Positions 48,414-55,413 of a stretch of 64,000 nucleotides of DNA are shown here, piece by piece. Source of the stretch: Salinarimonas sp052380005. GTDB lineage: Bacteria > Pseudomonadota > Alphaproteobacteria > Rhizobiales > Beijerinckiaceae. Positions within the stretch are counted from its first letter, which is position 1. Every line of letters starts with the position of its first letter. Where the stretch lies: the NCBI GenBank assembly GCA_052380005.1, contig JBQTCJ010000005.1; one strand, given 5' to 3'. Position numbers and translations under genes: made by a program. The notes below the pieces were generated by a model. The model was not told the DNA's origin. It did not search any database and was given only the letters and a program-made list of their open reading frames with translations.

Positions 48414-49856
48414 TCAGGTCGCGGCGATGGCGGGGCTCGTGAACCCGAGCGCGCCGGCGAGCCGCAGCGAGCCGTCGAGATCAACGGCGGAGACGGTGAA
48501 GTCCTGGCTGTCGGTCCACACCATCGGGGCGTAGACGTTGTCCTGGAGGAGATCGATCGCCGGCGCGTCGTCGTTGGCGATCATGCCCTCGATCTCCGCC
48601 GAGAAGCCGACGAGGCCGACGAGCAGCGCGCCGATCACCACGATCACCGGCACCGCCGCGCCCCCGGTCACGACCGCCAGCACGGCGAACGCGATGGCGA
48701 GCACGATCGCCAGGATGGCGTCGGTGATCTTCACCCATTCGGCGACGATGTTGCCGTGGGTCTCCTCCGGCTCGCCGATGCGCTGGTAGGCGAGCGTGGT
48801 CTGGCCGGACTTGTTGGTGCCCTTGACGATCGTGTAGCGGTTGGTCGATCGGCACCAGGCCTTCACGCCCGCCTGCACGTCCGTCTCGGTATAGGCGTCG
48901 ATCGAGACCTGCGGTCCCTCGATCATGAAGGTGAACTGCTTGAGCTGCGGCGTGTACATGTTGCCCTGATGCTCGACCTGCGGCAGGTCGACCGAGACGT
49001 TGGGCTTGAGCTGGATCTGCTGGTCGCCGATCTCGAGGTCCTCGGGCTTCAGGTTCGGCCACATCCGCTGCAGCGAGGGCACGATCAGGTCCTGCAGCAT
49101 CAGCGTGCGCGAGATGCAGAACGCGCCCTCGACGCCCTTGGGCACGATGCGCTTGTCGATCACCTGCTGGAGGCCCGCCGGGGAACGCTTGCCGCACATC
49201 GCCAGCACGCCCAGGAAGGCGTCCTCGTCGTCGGGGCCGTCGACGTAGGAATAGGACACGTAGGAGGGCTTGAGGAACGCCCACGCCCCCGTGTCCGCCT
49301 CGTCGTTGAGATCGGCGATCGAGAAGATGTAGGCGAAGTCCGCGAGGTTGGCCTCGCACCAGGCGACGAGCGCCGCCTGGATCGAGTACATCGCCCAGGC
49401 GGGCGAGGGCAGGATCGTCTCGTCCACCCCGTAGACCTCGACGACGGGCACGCTGGGCTCGTCGCTCGTGGGCTTGACCTTGAGATGCTTCTTCTTGCCC
49501 GTCGCGTCCGTGGCGTCGTCGAAGAAGTGCAGCCGCACGGTCATGGTGATCGACCCGGAGGTCCAGGAATAGGGCGCGTAGGTGTCGCCGTTCGGGGCGG
49601 TCCCCGTCACGGCGCTCAGTGGCAGCTCGACGTTGACCCCCGAGCCGTCGCCGCCGCGCACGAGCCTCCAGTCGCCGAAGGTGCCCTCGCAGGTCACCTT
49701 CGGGTCGCTCGCGTCCGTCCAGGAGAACGCCGTGGGAGAGGCCTTGCGCGCCACGATCGCCGCGTTGACGTTGGCGATGCGTACGGCGAAGGCCGTGTCC
49801 CAGCCGAAGGTCGAGATCTCGCCTTCCGGCGTCGTGGTGGCCGGGACGGCGCTCAT
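48414..49856 (-). CDS. P47-like TULIP-family protein, paralogue 3
   Basis: 480 residues beginning MSAVPATTTPEGEISTFGWD, with TAFAVRIANVNAAIVA as the second half of the family mark. The middle has the shared segment GAFCISRTLMLQDLIVPSL. Near the end, residues 378-418 form two strongly hydrophobic segments, enough for a membrane hairpin, unlike the known soluble P47. The ATG at 49856 overlaps the stop of paralogue 2 (ATGA); the same frame is open another 490 codons upstream only as a shadow of paralogue 2. Confidence 0.8.
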   Translation of the reverse strand: MSAVPATTTPEGEISTFGWDTAFAVRIANVNAAIVARKASPTAFSWTDASDPKVTCEGTFGDWRLVRGGDGSGVNVELPLSAVTGTAPNGDTYAPYSWTSGSITMTVRLHFFDDATDATGKKKHLKVKPTSDEPSVPVVEVYGVDETILPSPAWAMYSIQAALVAWCEANLADFAYIFSIADLNDEADTGAWAFLKPSYVSYSYVDGPDDEDAFLGVLAMCGKRSPAGLQQVIDKRIVPKGVEGAFCISRTLMLQDLIVPSLQRMWPNLKPEDLEIGDQQIQLKPNVSVDLPQVEHQGNMYTPQLKQFTFMIEGPQVSIDAYTETDVQAGVKAWCRSTNRYTIVKGTNKSGQTTLAYQRIGEPEETHGNIVAEWVKITDAILAIVLAIAFAVLAVVTGGAAVPVIVVIGALLVGLVGFSAEIEGMIANDDAPAIDLLQDNVYAPMVWTDSQDFTVSAVDLDGSLRLAGALGFTSPAIAAT

Positions 49857-51553
49857 TCCGTCGTCCCCGTGGTCGTGGCGCTGCCGCCGAGCAGGAAGGC
49901 GGCGCGGAAGGTGCCGCCGGTGACCTGCCAGCTCTCCACGTAGGGCCACTGGATCGCGGCGGAGAAGTTGGTGGCGAAGTCGTCGATCGTGGGTACGTTG
50001 CCCTCGGTGATCTTGTCGTTCCAGATCATGGTCATGATCTGCGGCAGGACGCCGATCGGGATGCCCATCATGCCGCCGAGCACGCCGCCCCAGACCTTGA
50101 ACTTGTTGGCGAAGATGCCCGTGCGGCTGTTGCCCTGCTCGCCGCCGGACTCGATCGACTCGGTGGCGTCCTCCACCGAGCTGTCCTCGGCCGCCGAGAT
50201 CTCCTCCTCGGACATCTGGCTGAACTCGTCGTCGATCGCCTCCGCGCCGGCCTCGACGACGCCCTCGCCGCCCTCCGTCGTCGCCGTGGAGACCGCGCCG
50301 CCCAGCGCCTCGCCGAGCTCGGCGCCGATGAAGCCGAAGGCGATGCCGATCGCGATCGACTCGATGATCATCGCGATCTCGAAGCCCTTGTTGGGGGAGA
50401 CGTCGGCGCGGATCGAGTTGGTGCCGAGCCCCGGCGAGGGGACGAGGTAGTACTTGCCGTCGGAGAGCTTCGCGGCCTCGACGTTGAAGTACTGGTCGGC
50501 GGTGAGCTTCACGTCGGCGGTGCCGTCGGGCGTCGTGAAGGAGGCCTGCGAGATGGAGAGGTGGAAGTTCATCCCGTCGAGCGTCAGCTGGAAGTCGCCG
50601 GGCGCGATCGTCGGTACGACGATGCTCGTCGGATCGTCCTTGGTGAGCTGGAAGTTGCCCCACTTGAGGGTGTTCTTGTTCGCCACGGTGATGCCGTCGT
50701 TGACGATGTGGAAGTCGTCGTCGGTGGCGCCCATGACGCACTGCTTGGCGGCCTGCAGGACGATGTTCTGCATCGCCAGCGGCGCCGAGACCGCGAACAC
50801 CGAGTTCGTCGCCGTGGCGGTCTTGGAGAAGACGTCGAACATGCGGATGTCGAAGTTCTGCTGCGGCAGCGGCCCGGAGGGCTTGCTGGTCAGGCTGAGC
50901 AGCGCGAACGAGGTCTGGCTCTGGTCGTCGGGCACCGAGGCCATGCCGTAGAGCGAGACGACGGGCTTGAGCCATTGCTTGCCCGCCTCGATCGCCTCCT
51001 CCTCGAGCCTCACGGCGGCGAAGACCGCGTCGAAGGCGGCGAGGTTGTTCTCGTAGTAGGCGTTGAACGCGGCCTCCGCCGCGTAGACGTCGCCGCCCGA
51101 GAGACCGGGTGCGGTCACCGACTGGACGCGCGGGCGCTGGAATTCCTCGGTCGTCTGGTTCGCCTTGAAGTGGTGCGTCGTGCCCGTGTCCGGCTTGGCG
51201 GTGGGATCGGAGATCTCCTGCGACGCCTTGTCGGAGGCGAGCGTGATCATGACCTCGACGTTGCCGCCGTCGAGCTTGACCGGGGCACTGCCCGGCAACG
51301 TCAGGCTGCCGGTCTTGATCGGGCATTCCATGATGATGCCGTTGCCCTCGCCGCCCTTGACGGACCAGTCGCTCCAGTCGCCGGCGACGTGGGCGCCGCC
51401 CGCGGTGTCGGTGCCGTCGAAGGTCGGTGGCGTCGTCTTCTGCGCCACGATCGAGGCGTTGAGCGCCTCGAGCCGGAGGGCGAAGACGGTGTCCCAGCCC
51501 ATGAGGTCGATGTTGCCGGCGTCGCTGCCGTTGCCGTTGGTTCCGTTCGACAT
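49853..51553 (-). CDS. P47-like TULIP-family protein, paralogue 2
   Basis: 566 residues. After a Gly/Asn/Ser tail the family start is IDLMGWDTVFALRLEALNAS. Residues 250-272 (NSVFAVSAPLAMQNIVLQAA) align by eye with the same block in the other paralogues. A hydrophobic segment (391-420), an acidic linker (429-470) and a Gly-rich second hydrophobic part (about 486-510, VWGGVLGGMMGIPIGVLPQI) precede a final beta module (WPYVESWQVTGGTFRAAFLL). No cleavable signal. Coupled to paralogue 3 by a 4-base overlap. Confidence 0.82.
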   Translation of the reverse strand: MSNGTNGNGSDAGNIDLMGWDTVFALRLEALNASIVAQKTTPPTFDGTDTAGGAHVAGDWSDWSVKGGEGNGIIMECPIKTGSLTLPGSAPVKLDGGNVEVMITLASDKASQEISDPTAKPDTGTTHHFKANQTTEEFQRPRVQSVTAPGLSGGDVYAAEAAFNAYYENNLAAFDAVFAAVRLEEEAIEAGKQWLKPVVSLYGMASVPDDQSQTSFALLSLTSKPSGPLPQQNFDIRMFDVFSKTATATNSVFAVSAPLAMQNIVLQAAKQCVMGATDDDFHIVNDGITVANKNTLKWGNFQLTKDDPTSIVVPTIAPGDFQLTLDGMNFHLSISQASFTTPDGTADVKLTADQYFNVEAAKLSDGKYYLVPSPGLGTNSIRADVSPNKGFEIAMIIESIAIGIAFGFIGAELGEALGGAVSTATTEGGEGVVEAGAEAIDDEFSQMSEEEISAAEDSSVEDATESIESGGEQGNSRTGIFANKFKVWGGVLGGMMGIPIGVLPQIMTMIWNDKITEGNVPTIDDFATNFSAAIQWPYVESWQVTGGTFRAAFLLGGSATTTGTTE

Positions 51554-51667
51554 TGAGAAATCCTCGCGCAGGACGTGCGCCCGCTCACGCGGTGAGCCAC
51601 ACGTCGGGTCGTCTCGTCGGGTGGCGTCGCCGGCGCGGACTGGCGCGCGGCGGTCACGTCTCGCGGG

Positions 51668-53008
51668 TCACGTCTGGTTGGTGGCGCGGATCACGAAGGC
51701 GTCGGAGAGCTCGGCGTTCGTCGCCTTGAAGGTCTCGAGGCCGGACCACACGGCGGTGGCGACCGGGATCGAGTCGATCGAGAGCTGGCCGGTGCTCTTC
51801 AGAGAGTTCGTCACCGCGTCCTCGATGGTCGCGACGACGATGTCCATGACAGCGTTCACGATCAGGCCGATCACCGGTATGATCCAGGTGATCTCCTTCT
51901 CGTACCAGGGGATGTGCTCGTCGGTGCTGGGACTGGACCGGCTCACCACGTTGAAGGTGACGGTCTGGGTCTTGGGGTCGTAGCCCACCTCGGTCACGAC
52001 GGTGAGGTTGTCGAACGTGACGTAGGCGTCGTGGAGGCCCGTGATGTCGAACTGGCCGCCGCCGGTGGCGATGATCTGCTTGCCGCTGATCCGGACCTGG
52101 TAGCTCGTCAGCGACGGATAGTAGTCGATCGCCCCGCTGTGCACCTTGCCCATCGGGATGTTGGCCGTGTTCGTGATCGAGCAGGCCGTCGGCTGCGAGG
52201 CGTTGGGCGGCGGGTTGAAGCGCAGCGTCGAGGCCGGCACGTTCAGCGCCTTCACAACCGACGGCATCAGCAGGTTCTTCAGGAACACCGCCGGTGCGAG
52301 CGAGAAGAAGTAGTCGTCGCCCGCCGCGAGCAGGCTCGGGTCCACCGCGGTCGGGAGCCCGCCCGGCCCCCACGGCGCCTGCGTCAGCGACTTGATGCCG
52401 AGCGCCTGGATGCTCTTGTCGACCGACTCGAAGTAGGTCACCGCCGTCGCCTTCGGCGCGAGCCACGGCTCGCCCTGCGGGTTCATGATCACGGTGGCGA
52501 AGATGAAGGAGATCTTGTCCTTGTTTTCGACGAAGATCTGCCCGAACCAGTCGTTGATCATCTGCTCGGCCTGTCCCGTCGGGTCGCGCCCGTGCAGGAC
52601 GTGGCCGGCGCTGGCGTCCGGGTTGGCGACGTAGACGTCGCCGTCCTTCGAGGCCGGGCGCGGCGAGTTCGTCTCGATCGAGAAGGTGAGCGACTGGGTG
52701 CCGTTGCTCGAGCCCTCGACCAGGACGAGGGCGAGGTTGAGGATCGGCTGCACGCCCGCGAGGTCGATCGGCTGGCGGAACTGCGGCGCGCTCAGCGTTC
52801 CCGACGTGATCGGCACCATCAGGTTGATGCGGTTCGCCGAGCCGCCGGGCTGGATCGCCCAGGGCCCGAAATCCCCCTTCATGGAGATCGCGAGGCTCGT
52901 GTTCGTGAAGGAGAACGACGGCAGCGTCGTCGACGTCGCATGCGCGAGAACCGCGTTCACCGCCGCGATGTTGCTCGCCGTGATGACATCCCAGCCCTGG
53001 AGATCCAT
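51668..53008 (-). CDS. P47-like TULIP-family protein, paralogue 1
   Basis: 446 residues from ATG 53008 (MDLQGWDVITASNIAAVNAV), first gene of the operon. The block YFFSLAPAVFLKNLLMPSVV (233-252) is typical of the family, and one hydrophobic segment lies at 374-395 (TWIIPVIGLIVNAVMDIV). It lacks the acidic linker of paralogues 2 and 4. An in-frame TTG 21 bases upstream exists but is unlikely. 114 bases separate it from paralogue 2, the only sizeable gap in the operon. Confidence 0.82.
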   Translation of the reverse strand: MDLQGWDVITASNIAAVNAVLAHATSTTLPSFSFTNTSLAISMKGDFGPWAIQPGGSANRINLMVPITSGTLSAPQFRQPIDLAGVQPILNLALVLVEGSSNGTQSLTFSIETNSPRPASKDGDVYVANPDASAGHVLHGRDPTGQAEQMINDWFGQIFVENKDKISFIFATVIMNPQGEPWLAPKATAVTYFESVDKSIQALGIKSLTQAPWGPGGLPTAVDPSLLAAGDDYFFSLAPAVFLKNLLMPSVVKALNVPASTLRFNPPPNASQPTACSITNTANIPMGKVHSGAIDYYPSLTSYQVRISGKQIIATGGGQFDITGLHDAYVTFDNLTVVTEVGYDPKTQTVTFNVVSRSSPSTDEHIPWYEKEITWIIPVIGLIVNAVMDIVVATIEDAVTNSLKSTGQLSIDSIPVATAVWSGLETFKATNAELSDAFVIRATNQT

Positions 53009-53062
53009 GATCGTCGCCCCCCGCCGCAAGTCGCACGAATCACTTATTGGTTGTTTATCGTG

Positions 53063-53090
53063 ACGATATGGGATTGCGGGATTCGGTCAA
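53063..53090 (-). promoter_or_regulatory. Candidate promoter of the P47-like operon
   Basis: On the minus strand TTGACC (53090-53085), 16-base spacer, TATCGT (53068-53063), ending 54 bases before the paralogue-1 ATG. A sigma-70-like match, moderate quality. Confidence 0.4.
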
Positions 53091-53233
53091 GTGAAATGCG
53101 ATCGGGGAGCGCGACAGGAGACGCGAGATCGCGCTTTGGTTTCCGTAGCCGGAACCGCGCCTCCGCAATTCGCGTCGAAAGCGTCGGGAGGTTCACAGCT
53201 GCGACATCCCGTCCGTCCGGGTCAGCGCGGCCA

Positions 53234-53247
53234 TTGATCCCGATCAA
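53234..53247 (+). promoter_or_regulatory. FNR/FixK box upstream of ccoG
   Basis: TTGATCCCGATCAA is a perfect TTGAT-N4-ATCAA palindrome, centred about 70 bases before the ccoG start. FnrL/FixK-type activators bind this sequence to turn on cbb3-oxidase genes under low oxygen. Confidence 0.8.
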
Positions 53248-53310
53248 CGCGACGGCGGGCGCGGCGGGGCAGGGTGCGCGGCACGAGACGGATCAGCGAG
53301 CTCCCCCGCC

Positions 53311-54828
53311 ATGGCCGACACGGCAGCACCGAATCCCGCACGCGACGCGCATCGCATCGATGACGCGCACGCCGAGGAGAGGCACCCGGACGAAACCCTC
53401 ATCGAGGGGCCGCTCTACGCCAAGCGCAGGCAGCTCTACGTGCAGAAGGTCGACGGCACGTTCCGGCGCATCAAGTGGGCGGTGCTCGTCCTGACGCTCG
53501 GCGTCTACTACCTCCTGCCCTTCGTGCGCTGGGATCGCGGGCCGAACGCGCCTGACCAGGCGGTGCTGATCGACTTCCCCGCGCGGCGCTTCTACTTCTT
53601 CTTCATCGAGATCTGGCCGCAGGAAATCGTCTACCTCACGGGCCTGCTCATCCTCGCCAGCTTCATTCTCTTCCTCATGAACGCGGTGGCCGGCCGCGTC
53701 TGGTGCGGCTACCTCTGCCCGCAGACGGTGTGGACGGACCTCTTCCTCGCCGTCGAACGCTTCTTCGAGGGCGACCGGCGCGAGCGCATCAAGCTCTACA
53801 ACGGCGGCTGGACCGGGGAGCGCGTGGCGCGCTCGACGGGCAAGCACGTCACCTGGCTGATGATCGCCTGGTGGACCGGCGGCGCCTGGGTGCTCTACTT
53901 CGCCGACGCGCCGACGCTGGTCTGGGAGCTCGCGACGCTGCAGGCGCCCGCCGTCGCCTACGTCTGGATCGGCATCCTCACCTTCACGACCTACACGCTC
54001 GCCGGCTTCATGCGCGAGCAGGTGTGCACCTACATGTGCCCCTGGCCGCGCATCCAGGCGGCGCTCACCGACGAGCACGCGCTCAACGTCACCTACAAGG
54101 TCGACCGCGGCGAGCCTCGCGGCTCGATGAAGAAGAACAAGGCGCTCGTCGAGAAGGGCGAGAAGGCCGGCGATTGCATCGACTGCAATCAATGCGTGGC
54201 CGTCTGCCCCACGGGCGTGGACATCCGCGACGGGCTGCAGCTCGGTTGCGTGCAGTGCGGACTGTGCATCGACGCCTGCGACAACGTGATGGAGAAGATC
54301 GGCCGGCCCAAGGGCCTGATCGCCTACGATTCGGAGTACAACCTCGAGCGTCGCGAGGCGGGCCTGCCCGAGGAGAAGCCGAAGATCGTGCGCGCCCGCA
54401 CCATCCTCTACGCGGTCCTGATCGTCGGCATCTCGCTGTTCATGGTCTACCACCTCGCGGTGCGGGCGACGCTCGGCGTCTCGGCGCTGCACGATCGCAA
54501 CCCGGTCTACGTGCTCCTCTCCGACGGCTCGATCCGCAACGCCTGGACCGTGCGCGTCGCCAACAAGGCGCTTGAGGAGCGGACCTTCACGCTCTCGCTG
54601 GAGGGGCTCGACGGCGCGCTGATCGAAGCCATCGGCACCACGAACCTCGATCCGGACACGCTCGAGGTCGTGGTCGGCCCCGGCCGGACGCGCGAGCTGC
54701 GTGTGCTCGTCACGCAGACGCCCGTCCCCGGCACGCCGGAGAGCCGCGACGTCTCCTTCGTCCTCGCCGCCTCCGACGGCGCCGAGACCGCGCTCGCCCG
54801 CGACCACTTCATCCAGCCTCCCCGCTGA
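53311..54828 (+). CDS. ccoG: Cytochrome c oxidase accessory protein CcoG (FixG)
   Basis: 505-residue inner-membrane iron-sulfur protein that helps supply reduced copper to the cbb3-type oxidase. It has five or so helices, CxxC-type segments CGYLCPQTVW and VCTYMCPWPRIQ, and two 4Fe-4S ferredoxin motifs (CIDCNQCVAVCP and CVQCGLCIDACD). The C-terminal part is an immunoglobulin-like IG-DUF4426 fold (residues about 385-500). First gene of ccoGHIS. Confidence 0.95.
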   Translation: MADTAAPNPARDAHRIDDAHAEERHPDETLIEGPLYAKRRQLYVQKVDGTFRRIKWAVLVLTLGVYYLLPFVRWDRGPNAPDQAVLIDFPARRFYFFFIEIWPQEIVYLTGLLILASFILFLMNAVAGRVWCGYLCPQTVWTDLFLAVERFFEGDRRERIKLYNGGWTGERVARSTGKHVTWLMIAWWTGGAWVLYFADAPTLVWELATLQAPAVAYVWIGILTFTTYTLAGFMREQVCTYMCPWPRIQAALTDEHALNVTYKVDRGEPRGSMKKNKALVEKGEKAGDCIDCNQCVAVCPTGVDIRDGLQLGCVQCGLCIDACDNVMEKIGRPKGLIAYDSEYNLERREAGLPEEKPKIVRARTILYAVLIVGISLFMVYHLAVRATLGVSALHDRNPVYVLLSDGSIRNAWTVRVANKALEERTFTLSLEGLDGALIEAIGTTNLDPDTLEVVVGPGRTRELRVLVTQTPVPGTPESRDVSFVLAASDGAETALARDHFIQPPR

Positions 54829-54872
54829 CGCGAGACCGCGCCCGAACCCCCGATACCAGGAGCGAGACAGCC

Positions 54873-55409
54873 ATGACTTCCCCCGATCGGCTCGTCCAGG
54901 ACCACGTGCAGGACTACCGGCCCGGCGGGCGGCCCCTCACGGGCCGCGCGGTGCTCGCCATCCTCGTCGCGTTCTTCGGCGTCATCTTCACGATGAACGT
55001 CTTCCTGCTCAACGTCGCCTCCTCGACCTTCCGCGGTCTCGAGGTCGACAGCACCTACCGCGCGAGCCAGGAGTTCAACGGCACGTTGGCCGAGAGCGCC
55101 GCCCAGCGGGCGCGCGGCTGGAGCGTCGACGTGCGGGTCGCCCGCCGCGACGACGGCATGGTCGCCGCCGCCTTCGCCGTCGTCGACAAGGACGGCGCTC
55201 CGCTCGCCGGGCTCGCCGGGACGGCACGGCTCGCGGCGCCCGCCGACAAGAGCCTCGACGCGGCGGGCGCGATCGTCGAGACCGGGCTCGGCCACTACGA
55301 GGCGGTGTTCGCCGGCGATCCCGGCCCCGGCCGCTGGACGCTCGTCACCGAGCTCGCGCGGGACGGCGAGGTGCTGTTCCGCTCCCGCAATCGCATCCTC
55401 GTGGATTGA
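54873..55409 (+). CDS. ccoH: cbb3 oxidase assembly protein CcoH (FixH)
   Basis: 178 residues. One N-terminal membrane helix (VLAILVAFFGVIFTMNVFLLNVA, about residues 28-50) anchors a periplasmic domain with the FixH pattern STFRGLEVDSTYRASQEFN and QRARGWSVDVRVARRD...GHYEAVFAG. It stabilises the assembling oxidase. It lies 44 bases after ccoG and 4 bases before ccoI. Confidence 0.92.
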   Translation: MTSPDRLVQDHVQDYRPGGRPLTGRAVLAILVAFFGVIFTMNVFLLNVASSTFRGLEVDSTYRASQEFNGTLAESAAQRARGWSVDVRVARRDDGMVAAAFAVVDKDGAPLAGLAGTARLAAPADKSLDAAGAIVETGLGHYEAVFAGDPGPGRWTLVTELARDGEVLFRSRNRILVD

Positions 55410-55413
55410 TCCC

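Larger units (their letters stand above)
53009..53310. other. Divergent control region between P47-like operon and ccoGHIS
   Basis: 302 bases. The left part (53041-53090) is AT-rich and holds a possible minus-strand promoter for the P47-like operon. The right part holds an FNR/FixK box for ccoG. The middle is GC-rich without recognised sites. Confidence 0.6.

Noticed and set aside
48414..51326. Open frame of 970 codons suggesting a giant fusion protein
   Set aside because: Its first half is the out-of-frame shadow of paralogue 2; the true gene starts at ATG 49856 with the family motif.
44848..53008. Botulinum-type toxin cluster
   Set aside because: No zinc-protease (HExxH) toxin, NTNH, hemagglutinin or OrfX1/3 gene was seen; only P47-like proteins are present.
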